A DNA stretch of 60,000 nt. Source: Tubulanus polymorphus. Taxonomy: Eukaryota > Nemertea > Palaeonemertea > Tubulaniformes > Tubulanidae. This document shows positions 24,303-36,055 of the stretch, piece by piece (the stretch's first letter is position 1; every line of letters starts with the position of its first letter). The notes under the pieces are model-generated. The model saw nothing but the letters and a program-made list of their open reading frames with translations. It ran no database searches and was not told the DNA's origin. The DNA is taken from the NCBI RefSeq assembly GCF_964204645.1, contig NC_134033.1, forward strand, positions 4,748,231 to 4,808,230, given 5' to 3'. The translations under genes were made by a program, and so were the position numbers.

Positions 24303-25990
24303 GTTGACATTCTCCTCGATCAGTTTAACTCTAAACACAGTGAGTAGATTTTAATCCAATTAATGTTGGGCGTTTCCGAGTGAGTGAGGGAGAGAGAGAG
24401 CGGTAGAGAGGATGAGTCAGACTACACGGCGCTCACTAAAAATTAAATTCGATAATCTATGAAACCGAGTAATGATTAACGAGATTAAAAATCTCATTCA
24501 GTGCCTAGTCATTTCTATATTTATATATCTACATACAATTTTAAAATGTCCTTCGTCCAGTGGTAAATCGAAAACGCTACTGCGGCAAGCGAGGATTCAG
24601 AGATAATCCTCCAGGTGTCGCTAGTGGCACTGGGTTACCGCACTGCAAATTTATTTTCCACAAGAGACTCGCGCATGCGCAGTAATAGACACCATGATCA
24701 TCAGACGATCCCAATTTTGATTGTCGATAGAAAATGGCGGCTGTTTTGATAGTAGTTATTCTATCTTTAGAGTCCGGAGCGTAAGGGCATGAGGTTTATA
24801 CTAGGGTCCTAAGGGTCAGAGTTAGGTTAGGGTTCGAGTAGGCTTAGGTTTAGGATTAGTGTTTTAACGGGAAAAACAATAGGAACAAATGTAATAAATG
24901 TATGTATAGTTAAAAGTTGCTTAGCCGGCACTCGAGCTTGTGTGTTCAAATCCAATTTTCAAAATATCAACTTTCAATTTTCCTAGACGACTTAACATAC
25001 TGAAAAACTGATAAAGATAATTATCTAAGAACTATTTTATTATGTTAATGTGATGATATTGTAACTGCTGATAAGTGACCTATCTACAATAAACGACTTT
25101 GCAGTTGCTCATTCTTACCAGAAAGATCTGGGCGTATTAAAGATTCGTAACCATCTTTGAAATAAAGGGCAACGCAACCACCCTTAACATCATTCGAGCG
25201 GCTTTTGAAAATACTATTGTAGCCAGGTAGTTTATAAAGATTATTGTTATGGGCATTATTATTACTCCAAGTCTCAGTAAGTGCTATGATAGAAAACTCG
25301 GATTTCATACAATTGATGTAGTCAGTGAAAGAATCAAAATTTTTGTTGCAACTTCGAATATTAACAGTGCAAATTGAGAATTGACTTTTATCGAATTCAA
25401 AGTTATTTTCATCATACTGACAATTAGAAAATCATTTCTGAAAATAATGCAGTTCAGCACCCAGGATTTTTATGCGCGCTTTAAAAAACTGACCACCGAT
25501 TTTCATATCGCTCCCATGTCGCATTGTGGCAAATTTGAGACATGTTTTTTGCATCACTGAAAACTAGAGATTCATACGGTTTAAAATTTGTTAAAACTGT
25601 CAAATTCCAACAATGGACCAAAGAAACGTGATACAGGACAAAAGTGCCCTAACTAAATGGGGGCTATAGTAATTGTACGTTTTTTTAACCTTCTTATAAC
25701 GAGTTCGGATATAAAGATTTATCAGTCATTACGAACCGAGAATTTCATCCCGAATCGGATAATATCAATATATTCACACCGGATATGCCGGGTGGCGATG
25801 GTCTGCAATCTCGGGGTACGCGATAAAAGGAGCCCCGTTTGGTAGGCGCTGTCTTTACTGTGGTTCATCGTAATATTTTCAAATATCGTATTATGTGTAA
25901 TATCTGATCGTGATTTTTATAAAGTGAAGCGGTTATCACTAAAACTGCATTTTAGAGGAAATAAGTTATAATCATTCATCAATACTATCA
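24303..25990. repeat. Intergenic spacer between C and D; segmental duplicate of 3209-4915
   Basis: Near copy of the A-B spacer in order and content, differing by scattered substitutions and short indels (for example an extra GA in the GAGAGA run near 24390 and a shortened stretch near 24500). It includes the second LINE endonuclease relic (25084-25308). No intact gene. Confidence 0.85.
25084..25308 (-). mobile_element. LINE endonuclease fragment in the C-D spacer
   Basis: Minus-strand translation FSIIALTETWSNNNAHNNN, LPGYNSIFKSRSNDVKGG and CVALYFKDGYESLI matches the N-terminal APE endonuclease pattern of LINE ORF2. It is the duplicated partner of 3999-4238, with one fewer disruption. Only about 75 codons remain. 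Confidence 0.65.
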
Positions 25991-28900
25991 TCATTTTATT
26001 GGTTGTCGTTTTCTGCGTATATTTCGAGCTCGTATGGATTTCATATCGATAGTTAGAATAGTGTAAAGAAGTTGGTTCAGAGTCGAGTTTATCGGCAAGA
26101 AAAGAACGGCCAGCCAAGCGGCAACCTGGTTCGGTATCTCGACCGAAAATACGGCGCAAAACTGGACGATTATCAACGGTAACCAGCAAAATAAATTACA
26201 CAAATTGATGACTAAACTGCGTCGAGCTAGAACGAGTTCTGTAGGATCGGCTCTACCCGAACCGGACCTACTTCCGGATACATACTTGTACATCTGCGCG
26301 TACGACATCATTATCAGAGTGAGAATGATCGCGTTTAATACAGCGAATATAGCGAACGAATATTGCCAACCATTGACATCTATAGAAACTAAATTCATAG
26401 GTAAACAGATACCCGTACTACCGTAAAAATTATCACCGAAATAAGACGACCGAGACAGCGGCAGAAAGGCGATTAAACTCAGAAATATCCAGCATAAACA
26501 ACTCAGAATCATAATAATATTTGAGGATAAAACCGGGTTACCGGAAAATGGGTCGATTATATTCGAATATCTGAAACGCGTGAGGAGAAGGAGAAATGTT
26601 AAAGAGCCTTCGCAAGATATCGTCACCACAATTCCGGCAACACCGCATAATGAACTACGAGTCCAAGTTTCAGAATTCAGAAAATAAACACCTTTATAAA
26701 CGTGATCTGTTGCAGCGATCAGAAACAGATAAACAGACATCAGGAAATCACAAAGCGCGATATTAATGATGAGGATATCCGACGATTTATTTTGCGTTTC
26801 TGACGAAACTCGAATCGACCGAAAACGAAATAAGATAACGGTAATATTGGAAGCGAATGTAAAACAAGCGATGATCCAGATAACAGCTGTGAGGACAGTG
26901 TTCTCAATGAGGTCTGAACACGATGAGAATTGATCAGGATCCGGGAGACACCGGTCAATATTCGGCGCCATACAACAGAATTTATACGCGTCCGAAGCGA
27001 GAAAATATAAAGACGTCAGATTATCGAAGATATTATTTTCCGTAGAAATGATCCGAGAATTGTTGGTGAAATCTAGAACTCCCAGTGAACTCAACCCAGT
27101 AAACGCGTATCTGGATATTGATTCGATTACGTTACTGCTGATATTCAAATATTTCAGCGCTGGTAAACCTCGGAATACGTTACGAGTAAGAATCGATATA
27201 GAGAGTTCACGTAGATCCATAACCGGAAGTGACGTCAAACCATTGAAGCTTCCATCGTTCAAATATCTCAGCGGATTTCCGGCGAGTAAAAGTTGTTTCA
27301 AACTGTTTAAACCGGTGAATGTATCAGTATCTAGTGATACTACGCGATTATACGACAGATCTAATGTATTTAGATTGCGTAGATTAGAAAACGCGTTGGA
27401 GACAATGTTAGATAAATCATTACGGGAAATATTGAGTAAGAAAAGGTACAGAAAAGACGAAAATATCGATTCATTGAATCTAACTCGGTTATTCGATAAA
27501 ATCAAAACTCGAGTCGACGCGGCAAAAACTCGAGAAATATCCGATAATAAAGTATTTTCACAATCGATGAAACGACCTTGACATTTACAATAGTTAGGAC
27601 ACGTGACGTCGCAGTAAGCCTCGTCATCCGAGTTGTGTTTACAATTAACGACGCCATCGCAAACTTCCGACTGAGGAATACATCGATGTTCGTCAGCGCA
27701 TTTAAACATTCCCGGACACGAAAATGTTTCACAATTAAATTCATCTTCTGAATTGGGACAATCTGATCGACCATCGCACACGTGTCTAATCGGTATACAG
27801 TAAGACGATGGACATTTCACTGTACGAGCTGGACATTCAAACTCATTACAATTCAGTAAATGTTCGAGTCTTCTACAAACAGGAAAACCTGTCGACATTC
27901 TTTCTAGAATACATCTATCTCTTCTCGCGTAACAATGAGGAGAATCGAATGAACATCTTTGTTTATCCGATTCGGTACAGAGTGAAGTGAAATTGGTCGT
28001 GCAGTAGTTCTCTGTAGTGCAGTGAATTTGTGGTTTAATCGTTATGTTGGTCATTACTATTTCGTCTTCTTCGAGGTCACCGCCACAATCTACAACACCA
28101 TCCCGATATAACAGAGAACTGATACATTCGCCATTTACGCACAAAAACCCGTTACATTCGTCCGAAGAGCAGCCGATCTCATCGGATTTATCTTGACAGT
28201 CAACCAGTCCATCGCATCGTTTATATTTATCCACACATTGTCCGTCGTTACACTTAAATTGATCAGAGGAACATAAAATATGATAGCACGAGTTCTAATC
28301 CGAGCCATCGACGCAATCTCTCATAAAGTCACAGAAACCGCTAATCGATATAACCTGTCCATCGTTACAGCAGAACTGACTGTGTAAATTGATATCCGTA
28401 CAATTGAGTTCGTCTTCACCGTGTTGACAGTCGTGTCTGGAATCACATACGCGATGGTCGCTGATACATCTTTGATCGTTACATTCAAACTGCCACGATT
28501 TACAACCGCTTATAGAAATTAACTCTTCAACAGTTACATCATAGGAACATAGCACGGAATGAGCTTCATCTGTGACATTATCGAAGGTAGTCACTGACCA
28601 TTTCACTGTTTGAAAATATGTTATCCAATCTCTAATTACAACTGGTTTTATTGCCATAATTCTTCCGCTTGTATGATTAGTCAGTATAGCGCCATATTGA
28701 TGCTGATAGTGGAAAACATTTATCAAATACTGAATTTCAATATCAGATGTTATTATACTTATGTCTCCACCGATTTTAAGACACATTTCTCTAGCTGTTT
28801 GGATTGTTAAACTTTCAGTATGGAGCGTTTGCCAGTATGTAAGTATCTGAAAGCAATGCGCTTCTATATGAATCCATCCTCTTAGACACGTGGAGTTGAA

Positions 28901-31900
28901 TCGTTCAAAGTTGTTGAGTGTTATTTCAGTTGTATCGTTTTGTGAAGATGCATTAAAATCGATTCTTTCTGTTTCACAAATGAATGTCGTGTGCGTCTCC
29001 TCGATTTGACACGGGAATCGAACCCAGTTCGCTGATCCTCGTGGATTATTCAGTATCATCGCCGTACACGGCATATTGACGTCATTTATCGGTTGTTTTC
29101 TTAGCGGAGATATCAATCCTCGAATAACTTCTGGTATCGTTTCATTAACAGCAGCAGGTTCGAACCATTCTGTGTAACTGAACGGTTTCCCATCAGACCA
29201 CGAGTAATAACCACTGGACTCCTTTAAAAACAAACAAACAAATACTTGTCATACGTACAATGCAGAAAACTCTTTTTGGGTTGTTTTCTGTGTTCTAATC
29301 ATTTTTGGAATAACTTAATATCTTCAAACATGACAAGAACATAGATCATAATCATCAAAGCTCAATTAAATGATTAATATTCGATATTATTTTACCTGCC
29401 ATCTCAATCCTATCATCTTTTTGGATTATTTTCTGTGTTCTAATCATTTTTGGAATAACTTTTTATCTTTTTACATGTCAAGAACATTGATCATAATCAT
29501 CAAAGCTCAATTAAATGATTAATATTCGATATTATTTTACCTGCCATCTCAATCCTATCATCTTTTTGGATTATTTTCTGTGTTCTAATCATTTTTGGAA
29601 TAACTTTTTATCTTTTTACATGTCAAGAACATTGATCATAATCATCAAAGCTCAATTAGATGATTGATATTTGATTTGTATTTTACCTGCCATTTCAATC
29701 CAATCATCACAATAAGCGCCGCCTGTGAATATCCCTCATGAAGCAGTTTTGTAGCAAACAGCTTTTTTACGGCCATCATTTCACGTTGAGAGTTGATACT
29801 GAGAAGATGTCCCGCGTATTTCTGTTGACAGTAAATTTCAGCGTTCTCTTAATTCAGGCGTTCATGTTTGATGTATCTAATACACGAAACACCTGAATCT
29901 AGAAAATCTGATCGGCAGCCATTGATTCGGTGTTTCAGTAAAGGCGATTGTTCTAAAGTGTATTGAATTCGAAATATTGGCATGTACGTGGATAACTCAA
30001 AATACAGGTCATACCCGAGTAGACTGTACAATACAAGTCCTGCTAATGCGTTATTTTCACATATTGTTGTCTTATGACGGGTTTCTGTAAACGTGGAAAA
30101 TAAATTGTTCGGATCATCAAATATTTTGATAATTTGTGTTAGTAATATTGATCCCCTTGTGCGGGTACCAACAGATTCGGAGCATGATGTTTGTCCGATA
30201 AATTTAAACAGGAATCTGATGTAACGATTGATATTTTTGTCAGTAGGAAAAGAAAAACTAAAGAATATAGTTTCGGAGGTTGATAATCCAGGGAAGTCCG
30301 GTGACTGCACGAGTCCACAATCTACAGTGTTCCTTGAAATTCCACCCATAAACCGTGGAGCCACTTGACTTTGTTTTAATTTCTGACATTTACGTCGTAA
30401 TACAATCATTAGTGCTGACCTCCAGAATTCATATTTAGTGCGTAATAATTTCACATGGTTAAATACGAGACTGGTATTAAACACGTGACTATCGAGACTT
30501 ATCGTTAAACAGGGAGTCCTAGCTGTACGATAACATCTGTCAATTTGATATTCGTGTTCTGATAATACATCTATGTTTTCTATTGGTTGGCGTCGATTTT
30601 CAGGTGTAATCACGAGACAGTATGACGTAATAGTGATTTGACGTTCTCCTTCCTGTAGAACATACCCGTCACAATCAGTAGGAACTAATTTTAGTCTACC
30701 AGTTGCTAGTATATCATACCAGTTGTAAGCGTATGCTGCTACAGTAACCGGTCCACCTGATGTAATCAGGCTGACGACAGATCGACCGTAGTATGAACCA
30801 GGACAATACGGACCATAGCGTCTAGCTGTGAAATTACTACCATCAAATATATAAAAACCAGCTCGATCACAATTCTCTGATAAAACTGTTAGTTTTAATC
30901 CATATCCTGATAATTCATACTCATGAATGTCGATTTTCGAGCTAAATGCAAATCTACTGATACGATATTGTAACTTCCTTTTCGAATAACGGGGGTACAG
31001 ACTGTAATACCGCACTGAATGATCATTTCCTACCTACAATTGATGAAAACATAGAGTAAATCATCGGTTTTCAATTAATGTTCATATCTTATTTTCCATT
31101 TAAACAAAAAATATGACTTATGTTCGATCGGATTTGATTGCAAAAATTACGTGAATTGCACTTTCATCGTTGATAAAACAATTTCAAATCAATACAATGA
31201 ATTGAAGATATATTTTCATGCTGTTTTAACTCACTTTTTTATCTTCCACTTTGAAGTCTGTTTCCTTCAATGATTCTATTTTGTATTCGATCGATGTTGA
31301 ATTCAAAGATTTTCCGAAAAGATTCTCTGATAACAGTAAACACAATATCACGAGAAATCCGTCAGATTTTACACCTAACGATTCCAGGTAGTTTTCGCCG
31401 AGTAAAATATCAGTTCCGAAAACCGTTAAACCTTCCAGTTTATAAACACCGATGACGTCACCTGAAGTGACGAGATCACGTGACCAGTTGAAGACGACGT
31501 ACTGCAGTATTTCAGCTGTGATAGACCAGCAGTATAAGCGTTTAGACCGAGTTATTACGTCCGGCCTATCACCAGGAATGAGCACTCCGGATTTGTTTTT
31601 ATAGATCGGAATCGATGGATTCGAAATATTCCAATCTGATATTCTATACAGTTTTACAAATAGATTAGTTTTGAGAGATACTTGGAACTGTTTCATTGAA
31701 AAAGTGGTGACAGCTCTGTTAGTTTTACTGTAAATAGAGATGGGCGGATGTCCGGTTTGTTCCCTCATTATAGGTTCACTTGTGTTCCATCCGTCATAAA
31801 TATGAACGGTCAGATTTAAACCTGGTTGTTTTATTCTGAAATCAACTTTCTCAAAAGTCAAATTCATACCGAAACCCTCTGGTAACCCGGACCACTCGAG

Positions 31901-32455
31901 CTGCAGGAAATTACATAATATTCCATACATGTCGTTTGCAAATTTATAACCAGTTTTTAAAGTTTGTAATTGTTTTAGTTTGTTTGACGAACAGTGGTGA
32001 ACAGTTTTTAGATGATTTTCCTCCAAACGATAAAATACATAAACTCGACTTCCTTTCACAACATCATTTACATCACTCTTAAACATCAACGATAATGAAT
32101 TACTGCGGTAAATATCTAATTGTTTTCCAGCACCGCACAGTAAGTTATCAGAATCGCTGATGCGAAGATAGTTATCTCTACAGAATATAGACGGCTCGAT
32201 GTCGTAGTAAACTTGGACGCGAAAGGTACCCGGTAAAGAGCTGTTGACGAACCAACGACATTCAACACCGCGCGTAAACGACGGATAGTTCGGTGAAACG
32301 ATGTAACCGGACGTAGAATCGAGTGAAAACCACGTATTGTTACAATGTGAACTGACAGTTACAGACGGTTGATAGGTAGAGATCCGATCAGTCGTCTGAA
32401 CCGACGACAGTTTCATTAGTAGAATGAGTAATAACGTTAAGAGACTGCGCATCAT
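25991..32455 (-). pseudogene. Receptor copy D: CUB/lectin/LDLa/LRR/7TM gene with two nonsense codons
   Basis: Exon 1 32455-31235 (407 codons, donor GTGAGT), exon 2 31033-29687, exon 3 29221-25991. Exon 1 is open. Exon 2 has TAA at 29849-29851 in place of the Trp codon of LNWENAE (lectin domain 1). Exon 3 has TAG at 28295-28297 in place of the second Glu of DGSDEN (LDLa 2). Downstream of these the frame stays open through LRRs and all seven membrane spans, so inactivation seems recent, or the stops could be assembly or allele differences. TM7 reads NQLLY instead of NPLLY. Intron 2 is enlarged by a tandem repeat. Exon 1, exon 3 and the 5' flank pair with B; exon 2 pairs with A. Confidence 0.88.
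29372..29700. repeat. 145-bp tandem duplication covering the exon 2 donor of copy D
   Basis: A unit of about 145 bp is present in two nearly identical copies, followed by the real exon 2 end. Each unit carries the last bases of exon 2 and the donor (CTGCCA next to ACCTG on plus, i.e. TGGCAG|GT on minus) plus the start of intron 2 (TTTTGGATTATTTTCTGTG and TGGAATAAC). The result is three donor-like sites at about 29396, 29541 and 29687. This explains the 465-bp intron in D against 89-177 bp in the other copies. Confidence 0.85.
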
Positions 32456-32691
32456 GTTGACATTCTCCTCGATCAGTTTAAGTCTAACCACAGCGAATAG
32501 ATTTTAATCCAATTAATGTTGGGCGTTTCCGAGTGAGTGAGAGAGAGCGGTATGGAGGATGAGTCAGACTACACGGCGCTCATTAAAAATTAAATTCGAT
32601 AATCTACGAAACCGAATTAATGAGTAACGAGATTCAAATGAAATGTAAAAATGTTATTCGATATTTTGTGCCGAGTCAGTTTTATATACGT

Positions 32692-33093
32692 ATTTAACAA
32701 AACTAATTGTTCTAACTCGTCTTTTGGGGAAGCTCCAGCTACGATTAAATCCTGAGTTATGCAACAATGAGAAAGCTAGTAGTTTTCAGCACTAAACGTA
32801 GGCGATTTTATTCTTTAGATTCTCAATCGAGCAGCTTGGGAATTTGCCTGCAAGATGTATCAGGCTCCAAGACTCGTCTCAAACTCAACTGCTGTTCATG
32901 GATTTACATTCTATTTATATAATACTATAAAAGTTGACAGACATGTTTGAGCACACAATTAATTACAAAACAAACTGTTATCACAGGTGTCGAATTGACA
33001 GATGTCTAACTGATTGTGTGAGTAATAATTAATTAATGGTGAATTAAAACAACAGCGCGATTAAAAGTATACATGTCTATTATTTTTGCTAAA
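32692..33093. repeat. Terminal direct repeat, left copy
   Basis: 402 bp, matching 34926-35328 with only a few differences (for example TCGTCTTTTGGG against TCTTCTTTCGGG) and one small length change. High identity implies a young insertion. Confidence 0.85.
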
Positions 33094-33457
33094 TTCTTCC
33101 TTACTATCCTTCAAACTTTTGTCCGCAAAAGCTGAATAGAATATCAACATGTTTCGTAATCACAGTAAAAAGAGTTTTACTAAATTCATTCCTGCCATAC
33201 ACACGTATTTTCGTCGTCGTTAAAGTTCACGATATACGGGTTTTCACTGCCCGCTGACTTCAATGGCGTAACTCTGTTCGTTGATGGCGGCAATGTTCTG
33301 AGAATGAATTATATTGCGATTCAGAAAGAGACCGAAATTTACAGTTCCGTTCTCAAATTCTATCGGTGTGGACAACCAGGACAGACATCACACAAGTAAA
33401 CATGCATTGATGAGAATTCTATTAATTTAAAGTCTAGGGAATCGTAATATATTTGTA

Positions 33458-33778
33458 TCAGTCAAATTTAGATTTTATGTCTAAGAGCAGTGGCAACGTA
33501 AGACCATAGTCTTTGGCTATATTGGTTAATTTCAAATCATCATTTAACCTAAATCGTTGACCTTTTTTAATTTCACAAACTAAAAACATACTTTCAATTT
33601 CCAATGCATAAAATTCCTTAAGCCATGTATCTCGCATTTCGCATTTAAGATCCCTCACTGATGTGTCACCAGGGACGAATATATTCTTTTGCATCTGTAT
33701 TTGGAAAGGCTCAGAAAATGCTTTAATCATACGTGGACGATTAATCACTGTAACGGGGACGTGGATACCTAGATCCAA
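33458..33778 (-). CDS. Small ORF inside the LTR-type element, function unknown
   Basis: 106 codons downstream of the gag-like ORF on the same strand, separated by about 55 bases. The product (MDLGIHVPVTVINRPRM..., ending TLPLLLDIKSKFD) has no catalytic motif I recognise. It may be a remnant of a longer gag or pol reading frame. Confidence 0.35.
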   Translation of the reverse strand: MDLGIHVPVTVINRPRMIKAFSEPFQIQMQKNIFVPGDTSVRDLKCEMRDTWLKEFYALEIESMFLVCEIKKGQRFRLNDDLKLTNIAKDYGLTLPLLLDIKSKFD

Positions 33779-33832
33779 TCCACTGCCAGTGTCAACCTTG
33801 CGAAAAGGTTTTCTAAATCTACGTTGTGGCCT

Positions 33833-34813
33833 TTAGCTAGCCAGGTCCCACGACGCAATTTGTTCCGGTTCTACCTGCTGAGATTTTGGATTTAAGCTGG
33901 CCGAGTTATTTTTAGTATTATCCAAATGCTCAGCTAAGACAGTACATTCTGATATTTTGACCGGATTAACAAACATGCGCTCTCTCTCCAAGATTGTTAA
34001 CTTGTTTTTAAGATTTTCGTTATCTTCTGACAATTGGTCACTAGTCTTTTTGATGCTCTGTTTATGTTGTTCGTTTTTACTGATTTGCCTTTTTAACTGT
34101 TCTATTTTACATATTTGTTCTGTATTTTGCGATCGCCACTTCTCTAGTTCAAAATTCAATTCGGTTATTTCTTGACTCAGAGTGGTTTTGTTAGCTTTAA
34201 GCTGTTCCACTATTACTTTGGTGTCAGATAATTGATTCGCTAATTTGTCAGTATCAATTTTGGCTTTGGCTACAATACCTTCCTTATGTTTCTGTTCGAG
34301 TCTAAATGCCAAATTTTCAGATTCTAATTCCTCGTTAATAATTTGCAAAATTTTCATATCTCGTTTAAATTTAAAAATTTCATTTCTGTAATTTTGGTGA
34401 CTAGAGTTAACCTCTACGAACATTGCAGTTCCTAATGAATTAAAGGGCATTTGGCGAGCTATGAATTTTCTAAGATTGTATTCTTGAAATCTTATTTTAT
34501 CTCTTGGTTTCTGCTTTTCACATTTAATTTTAATTTTAGGTTCGTTTGTTATATTATTTTGAATTGAGCATTTATTATCTATTCGCGTATTCCTGAATCT
34601 ACAACATCGAACGAAATGTCCTATTCGCTTACAAAGATTACACCTAGATATCAATGCATGACACTTGTGTGAATAGACCATATCCCACTTACCACACCGT
34701 TCACATTTATCATGGAAGTTCTTTGGCACTTGAAGATAAATTCTTTGATGCTGGGTTTTTCCATCATGGTAGTTTCTCCACTCCAATGGCTGGTCGTTGA
34801 TGAAGAACGTCAT
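33833..34813 (-). CDS. Gag-like protein with zinc-knuckle and coiled coil
   Basis: 326-codon ORF from ATG 34813. The N-terminal part has two Cys/His clusters: CERCGKWDMVYSHKC and CNLCKRIGHFVRCC (the latter CX2CX4HX4C, a classical zinc knuckle). About residues 130-290 form a long Glu/Lys/Gln-rich coiled coil (NEELESENLAFRLEQKHKE, ITELNFELEKWRSQN, ENLKNKLTILERERM). The arrangement fits a nucleocapsid-type structural protein of the surrounding element. It is open and starts about 110 bases inside the element, after the putative primer-binding site. Confidence 0.6.
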   Translation of the reverse strand: MTFFINDQPLEWRNYHDGKTQHQRIYLQVPKNFHDKCERCGKWDMVYSHKCHALISRCNLCKRIGHFVRCCRFRNTRIDNKCSIQNNITNEPKIKIKCEKQKPRDKIRFQEYNLRKFIARQMPFNSLGTAMFVEVNSSHQNYRNEIFKFKRDMKILQIINEELESENLAFRLEQKHKEGIVAKAKIDTDKLANQLSDTKVIVEQLKANKTTLSQEITELNFELEKWRSQNTEQICKIEQLKRQISKNEQHKQSIKKTSDQLSEDNENLKNKLTILERERMFVNPVKISECTVLAEHLDNTKNNSASLNPKSQQVEPEQIASWDLAS

Positions 34814-34925
34814 GATTTTCTTATCTCGCTCAGGTGCTGATGACTGTTTATATGCTTCAGATGATTATTGTAGCTGCGTTGTTGACAAATAGGATACCAG
34901 TTCTCTGCTCACGGGTTCTCCACCA

Positions 34926-35328
34926 ATTTAACAAAACTAATTGTTCTAACTCTTCTTTCGGGGAAGCTCCAGCTACGATTAAATCCTGAGTTATGCAACA
35001 ATGAGAAAGCTAGTAGTTTTCAGCACTAAACGTAGGCGATTTTATTCTTTAGATTCTCAATCGAGCAGCTTGGGAATTTGCCTGCAAGATGTATCAGGCT
35101 CCAAGACTCGTCTCAAACTCAACTGCTGTTCATGGATTTACATTCTATTTATATAATACTATAAAAGTTGACAGACATGTTTGAGCACACAATTAATTAC
35201 AAAACAAACTGTTATCACAGGTGTCGAATTGACAGATGTCTAACTGATTGTGTGAGTAATAATTAATTAATGGTGAATTAAAACAACAGCGCGATTAAAA
35301 GTATACATGTCTATTATTTTTGCTAAAC
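34926..35328. repeat. Terminal direct repeat, right copy
   Basis: 403 bp, partner of 32692-33093. Sequence on its right (from 35329) does not continue the copy-B-type flank seen left of the element, so a deletion or another insertion lies at this side. Confidence 0.85.
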
Positions 35329-36055
35329 AAACCGGACTCAAACGTAAATTCTGCACCCGTCACACGTCATTCGACGAGAAAGGCAGCTGCCGAGGCTAGA
35401 AATAACATCAGTAGATGGGCTAACGTGCTGTCTGATACATGTAGTAGTTAATTAATTGATAACCGCTCAGGTCAACGCTAGGTTACTCGGAGACCTAAAC
35501 AACAAACACAACGCAATGTAATAGACTTTATAATCTTAGTTTTAGAATTAATTTCAATTATACACATCATTTTTAGTTGTCAGTAGTTCCTTATCCGACT
35601 ATCATAAATTTATAACAATATACATGCATCATTTATTCGAATATCGATATTATTTAGTTGTAGTAACATTTTTCTTAATTACATCTATCTAGTAATTTTA
35701 TGTCGCCCGGGAGAATGTCGGGAATTGTTATATGTCAGTTACCAGTAACGCACTCCCCTCAGTTCATGTAACCCCGCCTATGTAAGCCCCGCATGAACTT
35801 ATGCTGTAGCGAGTAGATAAATAAATCAGAGTTTACTTAGACACCAAACATATTGGTCGTTGTTCACCTCTCCGGCGGTCTTGCTTATTTTACTCAAACC
35901 TGGACCATTTAATGTGGCAATCATAGCCCACAAATACAGTACAGAATGAGAAGTATTGAGAAAGATGTAATAATACCTGATCTTTGAGCAAAAAAAGCAG
36001 ATATAACCTTCAAAAGTACTCATGAGAGGTAATAATAACAATCTTTATTTACATT
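35329..36055. other. Possible second LTR-element remnant, no intact gene
   Basis: Plus-strand frame near 35335-35450 gives a short tail TRKAAAEARNNISRWANV ending in a stop, of the kind found at the C-terminus of retroelement polyproteins. From about 35700 a GC-richer block (TGTCGCCCGGGAG onward, with ATAAATAAATCAG near 35817) resembles an LTR. No partner repeat exists in the window, so it could be a solo LTR or unrelated. Confidence 0.3.

Larger units (their letters stand above)
32692..35328 (-). mobile_element. Short LTR-type retroelement with about 400-bp direct terminal repeats
   Basis: Direct repeats 32692-33093 and 34926-35328 are nearly identical. On the minus strand the internal region starts with TGGTGGAGAACC right after the upstream repeat, as expected for a tRNA primer-binding site, and a purine-rich run (AAGGATAGTAAGGAAGAA) precedes the downstream repeat, as expected for a polypurine tract. 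The 1.8-kb interior carries a gag-like ORF but no protease, reverse transcriptase or integrase that I can see, so it would need enzymes from elsewhere. The repeats do not begin TG and end CA, and no target duplication is evident, so boundaries or class remain open. It interrupts the B/D-type 5' flank of copy D. Confidence 0.65.

Noticed and set aside
30000-30990. Copy D exon 2 as a separate short gene
   Set aside because: It has no start signal of its own, begins at an acceptor shared with the other copies and lacks a complete lectin domain without exon 3.
33245-33405. Plus-strand zinc-knuckle-like peptide (YRCGQPGQTSHK)
   Set aside because: A single short degenerate motif followed by a stop, on the opposite strand to the gag-like ORF; too weak to annotate.
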